Assembly (NCBI GenBank): GCA_021287075.1 | Contig: JAJTBD010000004.1 | Span: forward strand, 140,575-204,574 | Direction: 5' to 3' | Length of the DNA: 64,000 nucleotides | Origin: Micrococcales bacterium | Lineage (GTDB): Bacteria; Actinomycetota; Actinomycetes; Actinomycetales; Dermatophilaceae | In this document: positions 49,841 through 59,070 of the stretch, piece after piece | How positions within the stretch are numbered: the stretch's first letter is position 1 | Layout of the letters: each line of letters opens with the position of its first letter | The notes under the pieces: model-generated | The model's input: the letters and a program-made list of their open reading frames with translations, nothing else | The model's database searches: none | What the model was told of the DNA's origin: nothing | Program-made: the position numbers and the translations under genes

Positions 49841-50115
49841 ACCGCGTAGCGCCCGGTCAAATCCTGTCGGCGCCGGTTGGCTTTGGCCTTGCCGAAGACA
49901 ACCTCGGTGTGAATAACAGCACCTGTGTCTCGGTCAATCACGGTTACACGCCACCGGCCTCGGCCATGGACGGCCCTCCACAACAGCGAAGCGGCGCCCA
50001 GAACCAGGGGAACAAGGAGCGATAGCCCATACGGATCGGCACCGCCGAAAGTCTCCTGGTAGAGGTCGTTCTTACCCAGGGGCTCAATCAGGACGCTGGC
50101 CGTCCTCCGGGTCAT
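49837..50115 (-). CDS. Small membrane protein, hypothetical
   Basis: A 92-residue protein with one or two hydrophobic segments (LSLLVPLVLGAASLLWRAVH) and a C-terminal charged RWRVTVIDRDTGAVIHTEVV. The stop codon overlaps the stop of the convergent cupin gene by four bases. It starts immediately after the MFS gene stop, consistent with co-transcription. No family recognised. Confidence 0.65.
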   Translation of the reverse strand: MTRRTASVLIEPLGKNDLYQETFGGADPYGLSLLVPLVLGAASLLWRAVHGRGRWRVTVIDRDTGAVIHTEVVFGKAKANRRRQDLTGRYAV

Positions 50116-51492
50116 CTATCCTCCGATTTTCGGTCGGGCATGTGGGTGTTCGATGCGCTCGGCGATGGGGTGACGCGGGATGCTCAGCGCGATGACCGAC
50201 GCCGCGAAGCACAGCACGGCGGCGGTGAGCCAGGCCAGCTCATAGGTGCCCTGGTGGGTGCGCATCTGGCCGGCGACGCTGGCCCCGATGCCCGCGCCGA
50301 CCATGTGCGCGGCGAAGGTCCAGCCGAAGGCGACGCCCGAGTCGGCCATCCCGAAGTGCTTGCGGCACAGCGCGACTGTCGGCGGCACGGTCGCGACCCA
50401 GTCGAGGCCATAGAAGACGATGAAGGCCCACATGGGAGGCTCGATGGTCGCGGCGAGCAGGCCGTTGACGAAGAGCAGCGAGAGCCCGCGCCCGGCGTAG
50501 TAGACGGCGAGCAGCACCCGCGAGTCCATCCGGTCGGTCAGCCAGCCCGAGGCGATCGTGCCGATGATGTCGAAGATGCCGACGAGGGCGAGCAGCCAGG
50601 CGGCGGTGGTCTGCGGCATGCCGTGGTCGTGCGCGGCCGGCACGAAGTGGGTCTGGACCAGGCCGTTGGTCGACCAGCCGCAGACGAAGAAGGTGATCAG
50701 CAAAGCCCAGAAGGCCCAGCTCGCGCGCCAGCGGATCAGCACGTCGATGGCCGTCCAGAAGGGACTGCGGGCCTCCTCGACGAGCTGCGGCCGCACGGCC
50801 TCGGCGCCGGGCGCGGCCTCGGCGGGGTCGGACCACTCGTTGGCCGGCGTCGCGTCGGGCTCGTGCTCGGCCAGCTCGGCGCCGTAGGGGCGCAGGCCGA
50901 CATCGGCGGGCCGGTCCCGCAGGAAGGCCATGACGAGCACGGCCATGAGGACGGCGAGCGCGGCGACGGCCAGCGCGGCATACCTCCATCCGGGGCCGCT
51001 CGCCGCGGCGGCGATCGCGGGGAGGAAGAGCAGCTGGCCGGTCGCGTTGGCCGCGGAGAAGATGCCGGTGACCAGGCCGCGGCGGGCGTCGAACCAGCGG
51101 TTGGCGATGATCGCGCCGAAGGTCAGGGCCATCGCGCCCGTGCCGACGCCGATGAGCAGGCCCCACAGCAGCCACAGCTGCCAGGGGGCGGTCATCACGC
51201 AGGTCAGGGCACTGGCGGCGCCGACGACGAGCAGCGAGATCGAGACGGTGCGGCGGACGCCCCACGACTCCATGACCGCCGCCGCAAAGGGCGCGACCAG
51301 GCCATAGATGACGAGGTTGAGGCTGACCGCGGCCGAGGTCGTCGCGCGGGTCCAGCCGAACTCGCGCTCGATCGGCTCCAGCAGCACACCCGTCGAGGAG
51401 CGGAATGCCGCGGCCGCGACGAGCGCCCCGAGGGTCACCGCCGCGATGACATACGCGCGGTGGAGACGGGGAGTGGGTGCGGGTGCGGCCAC
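50116..51492 (-). CDS. MFS transporter (OFA-like)
   Basis: A 458-residue major facilitator with twelve predicted membrane helices, split by a soluble acidic loop (residues about 200-245). Signature: AYVIAAVTLGALVAAAAFRS at the N-terminus, EREFGWTRATTSAAVSLNLV, the MFS-A motif-like WGVRRTVSISLLVVGAAS, and SGWLTDRMDSRVLLAVYYAG in the second half. It resembles oxalate/formate-type antiporters. Substrate not predictable. Confidence 0.9.
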   Translation of the reverse strand: MAAPAPTPRLHRAYVIAAVTLGALVAAAAFRSSTGVLLEPIEREFGWTRATTSAAVSLNLVIYGLVAPFAAAVMESWGVRRTVSISLLVVGAASALTCVMTAPWQLWLLWGLLIGVGTGAMALTFGAIIANRWFDARRGLVTGIFSAANATGQLLFLPAIAAAASGPGWRYAALAVAALAVLMAVLVMAFLRDRPADVGLRPYGAELAEHEPDATPANEWSDPAEAAPGAEAVRPQLVEEARSPFWTAIDVLIRWRASWAFWALLITFFVCGWSTNGLVQTHFVPAAHDHGMPQTTAAWLLALVGIFDIIGTIASGWLTDRMDSRVLLAVYYAGRGLSLLFVNGLLAATIEPPMWAFIVFYGLDWVATVPPTVALCRKHFGMADSGVAFGWTFAAHMVGAGIGASVAGQMRTHQGTYELAWLTAAVLCFAASVIALSIPRHPIAERIEHPHARPKIGG

Positions 51493-51493
51493 G

Positions 51494-51951
51494 TCAGGCC
51501 TCGGCGACGGCCTTGAGCTGGGCCAGGCCCTTCTCGAAGTCCTTGCCGATCATCGAGTCCATCGGCATGACCATCGAGAACAGCCTCATCATCAGGCCCT
51601 GCTCGCCGGTCATCCGCCACTGCACCTTCGTCCCGCGGCCGGCCGGGGTGAGCAGGAACTGCGTCGTGTTGTGCGCCGGGAAGGGCTTGTCGAACCGCAG
51701 GTCGATCGTGATGGCCTGGGGCTCGTCACCGACGATCTCCATCGAGCCCTTGCCGGCCTTGCGGTTGCCCTCCCACGCATAGCGGGCGCCGACACCGCGG
51801 TCGGTCTCGGAGTAGTCGCGGCGCATGTCGGGGTCGAGCCCCTCCCACGGCGACCACGCCACCCACTCGTGGAAGTCGGTGATGAGGGAGTGCACCAGCT
51901 CGGGGGGGCCGCGATGGTGGTCTCGCGGCTCACGGTGAAGGTTCGTGCCAT
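51494..51951 (-). pseudogene. SRPBCC-family protein, frameshifted in a C7 run
   Basis: A START-like SRPBCC/polyketide-cyclase fold protein of about 152 residues. The N-terminus (MARTFTVSRETTIAAPP) is in one frame, and the remainder (HSLITDFHEWVAWSPWEGLD, EGNRKAGKGSMEIVGDEP, RGTKVQWRMTGEQGLMM) in the next. They meet at a run of seven C bases at 51902-51908 (as G on the plus strand). One more C would give AAPPELVHSLITDFHEWVAW, as expected for the family. Homopolymer miscount is the likely cause; a truncated protein from 51895 is what the raw sequence gives. Confidence 0.85.
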
Positions 51952-52132
51952 TGCCGCATTGTGCACGCGCGGGGTATGCCGCGCAGCCCCGTCTCGCTCA
52001 GCCCTCACCCCTTGGGATCTTGTGTCTGCCCTCCGATGGCGGCTGGCACGCCCCCGACCTGCGAGAACGCCGTTCGTGGCATAGGTTGCTCCTGAGCCAC
52101 CCCTCTGGTCTCCGACCCGCCCCCAAGGACCC

Positions 52133-52468
52133 ATGTCTGCCCAGCCGCTCTCCCCCGTCACGGTGCTGTCTGCCCTGCCCGAGGGGCGCCCACCGCTTCG
52201 CCCGGTCCGGCCCGCCGGCCTGCCCGGCCCGCGGCGGCGCCGCCGCGCCCCCCTCACCGCGCTCGTGGTCGCGCTCATCTGCTCGCTGGTCACCGGGGTC
52301 CTCGGCTGGGGCGCCAGCGATGGCGGCCAGCACTGGCCGCACCCGGTCCTGCTGGTGCTGCTCGTGTGGGCGGCCGTGGTGACCGTGCTCGCGTGGCTCT
52401 TCGCCATCGCCGAGCTGCTCGACCCGATGGCGGGCCGGCGCAGCCGCTGGCCACGGTGGCGGGGCTGA
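52133..52468 (+). CDS. Small membrane protein, hypothetical
   Basis: A 111-residue protein with two hydrophobic segments (LTALVVALICSLVTGVLGWG and VLLVLLVWAAVVTVLAWLFA) after a Pro/Arg-rich N-terminus. No family recognised. Codon pattern looks like a real gene in this composition. It stands alone between two genes of the other strand. Confidence 0.6.
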   Translation: MSAQPLSPVTVLSALPEGRPPLRPVRPAGLPGPRRRRRAPLTALVVALICSLVTGVLGWGASDGGQHWPHPVLLVLLVWAAVVTVLAWLFAIAELLDPMAGRRSRWPRWRG

Positions 52469-52544
52469 CGCGCTGAGCCGCTGCCCGGCGCGCGCCTTGC
52501 TGAGCGGGCGCCGCGCTCCCGCTAGGAGCCGAGGCCGGTGGCCC

Positions 52545-54572
52545 TCACTCGCCGCCGACCCAGAAGCCGCGACCCCCGAACCAGTCCGACAGGTGACCGC
52601 CGGTGTCAAAACCGCCCCGGGCTCCGAGGAATGATCCGACGACGGCTGCGCCGAGGTCATCGAGCTCGGGCGCGACGACCCGGCCGTCGACGCGTCGGGC
52701 CATCGAGTCGATGAAGCGCGCGAGGCCCGGGTCCTCGCCCAGCCGGAAGAAGGTCGCCTGCGCGCCGAGGCGGCGGGCGGTGTCGAGCTCCTGGACGGTC
52801 GCGTTGATCGTCTGCGGGCTCGGCGGATAGCTGAACCACGCCTCGCCGCTGCCGAGGAGGTGGGCGGTGGGCTCGCCGTCGGTGACGATGAGCAGCACGG
52901 GCTGGGCGCTGGGGTGCCGGCGGAAGAAGCGGTTGGCCAGCAGCAGCCCGTGGTGGAGGTTGGTCCCCTTGTCCCACAACGCCTCCAGCGTGGTCAGCTC
53001 CTCGATGTCCATTACCTGTGCGTGCCGCCCGAAGGCGATCAGCTGGAGGTGGTCCCCGCGGAAGCGGGTGGAGAGCAGCTGGTGCAGGGCGAGCGCCGTG
53101 CGCTTCATCGGCACCCAGCGGCCGTCCATCATCATCGAGAACGAGGTGTCGACCAGGAGCGCGACCGCCGACTGGGTGCGTGCCTCGGTCTCGGTCACCT
53201 CGACGTCACCCATCTCGAGGCATATGCCGCCGCGCGGGTCCCTGCCCTCGCTCGCCGCCCGGGTCACCGCGTTGGTGACCGTGCGCGTGACATCCCACGG
53301 CTCGGTGTCGCCGAACTGCCACTCGCGGGTGGCGCCCGTGCGCTCCCCCGCCGCTCCCGCGTGACGGGTGTCGCGCTGCCCCTGCCGCTCGGACAGCCGG
53401 CCGGCGGCGTCCTTGAGCAGCTCCTTGCCGAGGCGGCGCATCGCCTTGGGAGAGAGGCGGAGCCCGCCGTCTGAACCGCGCTTGAGATAGCCGCTCTCGC
53501 GCAGCGCCTTCTCCAGCCGCGCGAGGGTCTGGGCGTCGACGACCGCCTCGTCGCCCAGCTGGCGTCGCAGCGCGTCGAGGTCGAGGTCGTCCATCCGCGC
53601 CCCGGCATAGGACTGGGAGAGCTGGTCGTGCAGGGCATCGAGGTCGGAGAGGTCCTGGAGCACGCCGGTGCCGTCGCCGAGCCCAAGCCCCTCCTCGCCG
53701 CTGAATCTCTCACTGCCAGACCAGTCCTCGCCGGGCCGCAGGCCCTGGAGGTTGGCGTCGAGCCGGGCGAGCGACTCCATCAGCTGGGGTGAGCCAAAGG
53801 CCTGCTGGGAGAGCTGCATCAGCTCGGCCCGCTGCTCGGGGGTCATCGAGTTGAGCATCCGCTGTGCGGCGGCGGCGCGTTGGGCCATGGTGTCGATGAG
53901 CTCGTCGATGTTGCCCGGCTGCTCGGGGAAGAACTCACCGTGCTTGCCCATGAACTCACGGAAGTCGTCGTCGGTGTCCTCGCCGCGGGCGTGCTTCTCG
54001 AGCAGCTGGTTCAAGTCCTCGAGCATCTCGCCGATACGGGCGCGGTCCTCGTCGGTCGCCCCCTGCAGCGCCTGCTTCATGCCGGCGAAGCGCTGCTCGA
54101 GCACCTCCCGGCCGAGCAGGTCCTTGATCTCCTCATAGGCCTGGCGTGCGTCGCTGCTGCGCCACGGATAGTCGGACAGCTCCGTGACGGCCTGCGCGGT
54201 CGACGGCGGCAGCGAGCCGAGGCGCATCTCCTGGAAGCGCGCGTCGTCGTCGAGGTCGCGGGCGAGCTGCTTGCGCTCCTCGAGCACCGCCTTGTCGAGC
54301 AGCTCCTTGACCTGCTGCATGGTGCCGTCGAGCGAATGCCGCGAGAGCAGCTCGCGCCGCCGCTCGGCGATCTGCCGGGCGAGGTCGTCCAGACCGCGCT
54401 GGCTCTGCCCGCCGCGACGGAGGAACTCGCGCATCGCGCCCTCGGGCGAGGAGCCGGCCATGACCTCCTCGCCGATGACGTCGAGGGCCTCGGACAGGTC
54501 GACGGGAGGCGCGAGCGGGTCCGGCCCGCCGGCATACCTGCCGTATCGGGTCCGGCCCTGTCTGCTGGACAT
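52545..54572 (-). CDS. VWA-domain protein partnered with an AAA+ ATPase
   Basis: A 675-residue protein whose C-terminal third is a von Willebrand factor A domain. The MIDAS motif is VALLVDTSFSMMMDGRWVPM (DxSxS) with a later TDGEP segment, VLLIVTDGEPTAH. The N-terminal two thirds is long helical, charged sequence (for example RLGEDPGLARFIDSMARRVD belongs near the end). Such proteins work with MoxR/BchI-type AAA+ ATPases as chelatase-like or metal-insertion chaperones. The ATPase gene is 14 bases upstream on the same strand. Confidence 0.9.
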   Translation of the reverse strand: MSSRQGRTRYGRYAGGPDPLAPPVDLSEALDVIGEEVMAGSSPEGAMREFLRRGGQSQRGLDDLARQIAERRRELLSRHSLDGTMQQVKELLDKAVLEERKQLARDLDDDARFQEMRLGSLPPSTAQAVTELSDYPWRSSDARQAYEEIKDLLGREVLEQRFAGMKQALQGATDEDRARIGEMLEDLNQLLEKHARGEDTDDDFREFMGKHGEFFPEQPGNIDELIDTMAQRAAAAQRMLNSMTPEQRAELMQLSQQAFGSPQLMESLARLDANLQGLRPGEDWSGSERFSGEEGLGLGDGTGVLQDLSDLDALHDQLSQSYAGARMDDLDLDALRRQLGDEAVVDAQTLARLEKALRESGYLKRGSDGGLRLSPKAMRRLGKELLKDAAGRLSERQGQRDTRHAGAAGERTGATREWQFGDTEPWDVTRTVTNAVTRAASEGRDPRGGICLEMGDVEVTETEARTQSAVALLVDTSFSMMMDGRWVPMKRTALALHQLLSTRFRGDHLQLIAFGRHAQVMDIEELTTLEALWDKGTNLHHGLLLANRFFRRHPSAQPVLLIVTDGEPTAHLLGSGEAWFSYPPSPQTINATVQELDTARRLGAQATFFRLGEDPGLARFIDSMARRVDGRVVAPELDDLGAAVVGSFLGARGGFDTGGHLSDWFGGRGFWVGGE

Positions 54573-54586
54573 CCGCGCCCGTCCCC

Positions 54587-56005
54587 TCAGCCGTAGACCG
54601 TCTCGTCGCCGTCGTCGTCCTTGCTGATCCGCTGGGCCAGATAGAGGCCCTCGAGGGCGAGCTCGACGGCGCTCGCGCGCTCGCCCGGGGAGGTGGCGCC
54701 GAGGCGCTCGGCGATCTGGTCATAGAGGTCGCTGTCGCCGAGGTCGGGCAGCCCGTCGAGCAGCTGCTGGGCGGTGACGCGGTCGCCGGTCGTGACGGTG
54801 GCGCCGTCCTCGAGCGCGGCGACGAGGGGCGCGAGGTCGATGCCGCGGAAGTGCTCGCGCACGGTCTGGGCGGTCGCCAGGCGCAGCAGGTGGGTGAGGA
54901 TGTCCTGCTCGCGCCCCTCCTCGCCGGCCTCGAACTCGACCTTGCCGCCGAGGACGTCGACGGCCGCGTGGAGGTCGACGACGCGGGCGACGGCCTCGGG
55001 CTCGCCGAGGGCGGTGGCCCGGTGCAGGGCGGCCGCGGCGATGGTCTCGGCCCCGGCGATCGAGAAGCGGGCCGAGACGCCGGAGCGCTGGTCGACGGCA
55101 TTGGACTCGCGCAGGGCGCGGGTGAAGCGGGCGAGGATCTCGACGAGCGCGTCGGGGACGGTCGCGACGAGGTGGGCCTCCTGGCGGATGACCGCGGTCT
55201 CGTCGGGCAGCTCGATCGGGTAGTGCGTGCGGATCTCGGCGCCGAAGCGGTCCTTGAGCGGGGTGATGATGCGGCCGCGGTTGGTGTAGTCCTCGGGGTT
55301 GGCGCTGGCGACGACGAGCACATCGAGCGGCAGGCGCAGCACATAGCCGCGGATCTGGATGTCGCGCTCCTCCATCACGTTGAGCATCGCGACCTGGATG
55401 CGCTCGGCGAGGTCGGGCAGCTCGTTGATCGCGACGATGCCGCGGTGGCTGCGCGGGATGAGGCCGAAGTGGATGGTCTCGGGGTCGCCGAGCCGGCGGC
55501 CCTCGGCCACCCGCATCGGGTCGACGTCGCCGATGAGGTCGCCGACGGAGGTGTCGGGGGTGGCGAGCTTCTCGGCATACCGCTCGTCGCGGTGGCGCCA
55601 GGCGATCGGCAGGTCGTCGCCGAGCTGGGCGGCGCGACGCTGGGACTCGGCGGTGATGGGGTCATAGGGGTGCTCGCCCAGCTCGGAGCCGGCGATCACG
55701 GGCGACCACTCGTCGAGGAGGCCGACGAGGCTGCGCAGCAGGCGGGTCTTGCCCTGGCCGCGCTCGCCGAGCAGGACGACATCGTGGCCGGCGAGGAGTG
55801 CGCGCTCGAGCTGGGGGATGACGGTGCGACCGAAGCCGTGCAGCCCGGGCCACGGGTCACGTCCCTCCCGCAGGGCCGCGACGAGGTTGTCGCGGAGCTC
55901 CTCGCGCAGGTGGCGCTGCTCGTGGCCGCTCGCGCGCAGCTCGCCGACGGTGCGGGGCTCGGGGGCGCCGGTGGGTGCTGCGCTGGTCTCGGGTGCCTGG
56001 CTCAC
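54587..56005 (-). CDS. BchI/MoxR-like AAA+ ATPase
   Basis: A 472-residue AAA+ ATPase of the magnesium-chelatase/MoxR clade. Walker A is VVLLGERGQGKTRLLRSLVG (near residue 80), Walker B RGIVAINELPDLAERIQVAM, sensor VLVVASANPEDYTNRGRII, followed by ITPLKDRFGAEIRTHYP. GTG at 56005 starts the protein. It forms a two-gene unit with the VWA protein, suggesting a chaperone that reshapes or loads metal into an unknown client. Confidence 0.9.
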   Translation of the reverse strand: MSQAPETSAAPTGAPEPRTVGELRASGHEQRHLREELRDNLVAALREGRDPWPGLHGFGRTVIPQLERALLAGHDVVLLGERGQGKTRLLRSLVGLLDEWSPVIAGSELGEHPYDPITAESQRRAAQLGDDLPIAWRHRDERYAEKLATPDTSVGDLIGDVDPMRVAEGRRLGDPETIHFGLIPRSHRGIVAINELPDLAERIQVAMLNVMEERDIQIRGYVLRLPLDVLVVASANPEDYTNRGRIITPLKDRFGAEIRTHYPIELPDETAVIRQEAHLVATVPDALVEILARFTRALRESNAVDQRSGVSARFSIAGAETIAAAALHRATALGEPEAVARVVDLHAAVDVLGGKVEFEAGEEGREQDILTHLLRLATAQTVREHFRGIDLAPLVAALEDGATVTTGDRVTAQQLLDGLPDLGDSDLYDQIAERLGATSPGERASAVELALEGLYLAQRISKDDDGDETVYG

Positions 56006-56082
56006 CGCTTCACGCTAACCGCGGCCGCCGAATGCCGAAAGCCCCCGGTCAGGTGGTGGTCAGGCGGTGCGCATCCACCTGG

Positions 56083-56838
56083 TCAGCCCAGCCGTCGGAC
56101 GAGCTGGAGGGGCAGAACCTTGAGCGCGCGGCCGATCGGCTCCCACGGCCAGGGCGGGACGAGGGCGTTGTGGGCGCGCTTCTCGACGGCGACGACGATC
56201 GCGCGCACGCCCTCCTCGGTCGAGACCATCAGGGGGGTGTCCTGCACGACGCGGTCGTTCATCTCGGAGCGGATGTAGCCGGGATAGACCGTGGTGACGT
56301 CGATGGCCAGCCCCGGCTCCCCCATGACCTCGGCGCGGATCCCCTCGGCGAGGTGGGCGACAAAGGCCTTGCTCGCGGCATACGTCGTCATGGCCTTGGG
56401 CATGCCACGCATCGCGGAGACCGACGAGATGACCACGAGGTGACCCTGGCCGCGCTGGCGGAAGACCTCCATCGCGCTCTCGCACTGGGCGAGCGCGCCG
56501 AGGACGTTGGTCTGTGCGGTCTCACGGTTGGCGGCGTCGCCGCCGGTGCCGATCGGCGCGCCCTTGCCGAGGCCGGCGTTGACGATGACCCGGTCGAGGC
56601 CGCCCATCGCCGCGTTGAGCTCGTGCACGACCTGCCGCACTGCCACCGGGTCGGTGACATCGAGCGCGCGCACCTCCACGCGGCGGCCGGGGTGGGCGGC
56701 GAGGAGCTCGGTCTGGAGTCCGTCCAGCCGGTCGACGCGGCGCGCGACGAGCGCGAGGTCGTGTCCGAGGGCGGCGAACTGCCTGGCCATCTCGGCGCCT
56801 AGACCGGAGCTGGCGCCGGTGATGAGGGTGGTGGTCAC
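56083..56838 (-). CDS. Short-chain dehydrogenase/reductase
   Basis: A 251-residue SDR. Coenzyme motif LITGASSGLGAEMARQFAAL (TGxxxGxG), NAG motif VIVNAGLGKGAPIG, catalytic Ser in LVVISSVSAMRGMPKAM and YxxxK in TYAASKAFVAHL are intact. Probably acts on a small carbonyl/alcohol substrate with NADPH. The start is GTG at 56838 just before TTTLITGAS; an upstream extension is not credible. Reads the opposite way to the 58-aa gene. Confidence 0.9.
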   Translation of the reverse strand: MTTTLITGASSGLGAEMARQFAALGHDLALVARRVDRLDGLQTELLAAHPGRRVEVRALDVTDPVAVRQVVHELNAAMGGLDRVIVNAGLGKGAPIGTGGDAANRETAQTNVLGALAQCESAMEVFRQRGQGHLVVISSVSAMRGMPKAMTTYAASKAFVAHLAEGIRAEVMGEPGLAIDVTTVYPGYIRSEMNDRVVQDTPLMVSTEEGVRAIVVAVEKRAHNALVPPWPWEPIGRALKVLPLQLVRRLG

Positions 56839-56961
56839 GACATCGAGTATGCCGCTGCCCCAGGGCGTAGCGGCCGTACGACTGGGGGCGTACTGGCCGG
56901 GCCGGAAGGTCGATACCTCGGGCTGATTCGCGGCATACCCCATCGGCGCGAATCTTGAGTC

Positions 56962-57138
56962 ATGACAACAACGATCCTCACCGCAGCAGCCGTCCTCATC
57001 GGAATGGTCCTCATGGCTCTCATGGCGATCGTCCCTCTCCTCCTCGACCGCGAGGCCCGCCAGGAGGCCATGGGCGCCACCGTCCACGACCTCGCCGCCC
57101 ACCGCGCGAGCCGCACGCACTCCGCCCACGCGGCGTGA
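56962..57138 (+). CDS. 58-aa single-span membrane protein
   Basis: A 58-residue protein MTTTILTAAAVLIGMVLMAL then MAIVPLLLDREARQEAMGAT. Residues 4-26 form one hydrophobic helix, followed by a charged His/Ala tail ending in TGA at 57136-57138, three bases before the convergent histidine-kinase stop. No strong ribosome-binding site is seen (CTTGAGT only), so the gene is plausible but unproven. No family recognised. Confidence 0.5.
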   Translation: MTTTILTAAAVLIGMVLMALMAIVPLLLDREARQEAMGATVHDLAAHRASRTHSAHAA

Positions 57139-57140
57139 CC

Positions 57141-58244
57141 TCAGCCCAGCGGCAACAGCAGCGTGAATGCCGCCCCCTGGCCGGGTCCGTCGGACCCGGC
57201 CAGCAGCTCGCCCCCGTGAGCGCGGGCGATGGCGCGGCTGATCGTCAGGCCGATCCCGCTCCCGCCATGGTCGCGGTCTCGCGCGGTGTCGGTGCGATAG
57301 AAGCGGTCGAAAAGGTGGGGCAGGTGGTCCGCCTCGATGCCATCGCCGGTGTCGCGCACCACGATCCGCAGCCGGTCGTCGTCGCGGCTCGCCTGGAGCG
57401 TCACCCGGCCCCCGGCAGGGGTATGCCGCAGGGCATTGACCACGAGGTTGTCCAGCACCTGCGCGATGCGGTCGACATCGACCGCGACGGTCACATCCGG
57501 GTCTGACCCGTCGGCGACCACCAGCTCGACGCCCTGTCGCTCGGCGGCCGCCCGGAAGGTCTCCCGGCTCCTGCTCAGCAGCGCACCGCTCGTTGTCACG
57601 GTGTGCTGGAGCCGGAGCTGGCCCTCTTCGATCTCGGAGATGTCCTTGATGTCACGGGTGAGCCGCAGGAGCCGGTCGGTCTGACGCCGGATCTCCTGGG
57701 GCACATCGGTGCCCGGCGTGACGACGCCGTCCTCCCACGCCTCGACGAGCAGGTTGATCGAGGCCAGCGGCGTGCGCATCTCGTGCGCGAGGTCGGAGAG
57801 CATCCGGGCGCGGACAGACTCGGTGGAGGCAAGTCGGGCCGACATGTCGTTGAAGGCGGTGCCCACCTCGGCCAGCTCGGTGGGGACACCGCGCGTCGGG
57901 ACGTGCTGGGTGTAGTCACCCGACGCGACCTGGTGCGTGGCGGCAGCCAGACCGCGCAGCGGCTGGGTGACCCGGCGGGTCAGCAGCAGGCTGAGGACGG
58001 CCGCACCGACGCCGGCGATCGTCAAACCCACTGCGAGAGAGATGAACCCGGCCGACCGGAAAGCCTGGTCGGCATGCTCGAGCACCTCCGGCTGGGCGCC
58101 ATGCCCGGTCCGCCGCATGTGCTCGTCAAAGATGGGTGGCCCGACGATAAGCGCCGTGCCGATCATCGTCGCCGCCATCGCGACCAGAATGCCGGCCTGG
58201 CCCGAGAGCAGCCGCGTCGCCAGGCTGCGGGTGGGCGAGCTCAT
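57141..58244 (-). CDS. HAMP sensor histidine kinase
   Basis: A 367-residue membrane kinase. Two transmembrane segments flank a short extracytoplasmic loop (residues about 15-75), then HAMP (SLLLTRRVTQPLRGLAAATH), H-box LSDLAHEMRTPLASINLLVE with phospho-His, N-box VLDNLVVNALRHTPAG and G-boxes VVRDTGDGIEADHLPHLFDR and DHGGSGIGLTISRAIARAHG. Its start overlaps the response-regulator stop (ATGA). With CueP and a Met/His-tailed membrane protein nearby, envelope copper stress is a reasonable guess for the signal. Confidence 0.92.
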   Translation of the reverse strand: MSSPTRSLATRLLSGQAGILVAMAATMIGTALIVGPPIFDEHMRRTGHGAQPEVLEHADQAFRSAGFISLAVGLTIAGVGAAVLSLLLTRRVTQPLRGLAAATHQVASGDYTQHVPTRGVPTELAEVGTAFNDMSARLASTESVRARMLSDLAHEMRTPLASINLLVEAWEDGVVTPGTDVPQEIRRQTDRLLRLTRDIKDISEIEEGQLRLQHTVTTSGALLSRSRETFRAAAERQGVELVVADGSDPDVTVAVDVDRIAQVLDNLVVNALRHTPAGGRVTLQASRDDDRLRIVVRDTGDGIEADHLPHLFDRFYRTDTARDRDHGGSGIGLTISRAIARAHGGELLAGSDGPGQGAAFTLLLPLG

Positions 58245-58945
58245 GAGCCGTCGCCCATGCGATAGCCGACTCCCCGCACCGTGCGGATGTAGCGCGGCTC
58301 CGCGGGGTCGTCGCCGAGCTTGCGGCGGATGTGGGCGATGTGGACGTCGACCAGGTGCTCGTCACCGACCCAGCCCGGGCCCCACACCTCGTCGACGAGC
58401 TGCCGCCGCGAGAAGGCCAGCCGGGGACGGGCCGTCAGCGCGTCGAGCACGTCGAACTCGGTGCGGGTCAGCTCGACCGGTGAGTCGCGGACCTCGACCG
58501 TGCGGGAGGTGGGGTCGAGCGCGAGGTCGCCGAAGCGGCGCCGTGCGGACTCGTGGGTGCTGGCAGCGCCGGCACGGGGCCGGCGCAGCAGCACCTGCAC
58601 GCGCGCCACCAGCTCTCGGGCACTGAACGGCTTGGTCATGTAGTCGTCGGCGCCCACCGACAGCCCGATCAGCATGTCGACCTCGTCGGCGCGGGCGGTG
58701 AGCATGAGGACGTAGCAGTCGCTGAAGGTGCGGATCTGGCGACATACCTCGATGCCGTCCAGGCCAGGCAGGCCGAGGTCGAGGACCACGACGTCGGGAG
58801 CCAGCTCGCGCGCGGCCCGCACCGCGGCCAGACCATCGGCCTCGATGGTGACCGCGAGCCCGGCGCGCTCGAGATAGGTGCCGATGGTCCCGGCGAGGAC
58901 TGGCTCGTCGTCGACCACCAGGGCGCGGGGCTGGGGCGCTGTCAT
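58241..58945 (-). CDS. OmpR/PhoB-family response regulator
   Basis: A 234-residue regulator. Receiver: ALVVDDEPVLAGTIGTYLER, phospho-Asp in VVVLDLGLPGLDGIEVCRQI, Lys in GADDYMTKPFSARELVARVQ. C-terminal winged helix: LALDPTSRTVEVRDSPVELT, FDVLDALTARPRLAFSRRQL, HIAHIRRKLGDDPAEPRYIR and TVRGVGYRM. It is coupled to the kinase gene and divergent from the 59.1-60.5 kb gene pair that it may control. Start at 58945. Confidence 0.94.
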   Translation of the reverse strand: MTAPQPRALVVDDEPVLAGTIGTYLERAGLAVTIEADGLAAVRAARELAPDVVVLDLGLPGLDGIEVCRQIRTFSDCYVLMLTARADEVDMLIGLSVGADDYMTKPFSARELVARVQVLLRRPRAGAASTHESARRRFGDLALDPTSRTVEVRDSPVELTRTEFDVLDALTARPRLAFSRRQLVDEVWGPGWVGDEHLVDVHIAHIRRKLGDDPAEPRYIRTVRGVGYRMGDGS

Positions 58946-59070
58946 GGCGCACAGTCTCCCCAATGCGGGTGGGCTGACCAGCGTCGAGGGGTGGCCGGGA
59001 CCGCGCATCTTCGTCGTTTCTTCATGGAACGGCCAGCGCTTGGCCAGGGTGGCCGCCAGAGGGTGGGGCC

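Noticed and set aside
54851..56278. A 475-residue plus-strand frame opposite the AAA+ ATPase
   Set aside because: Antisense to a clear BchI/MoxR-like gene; no motifs.
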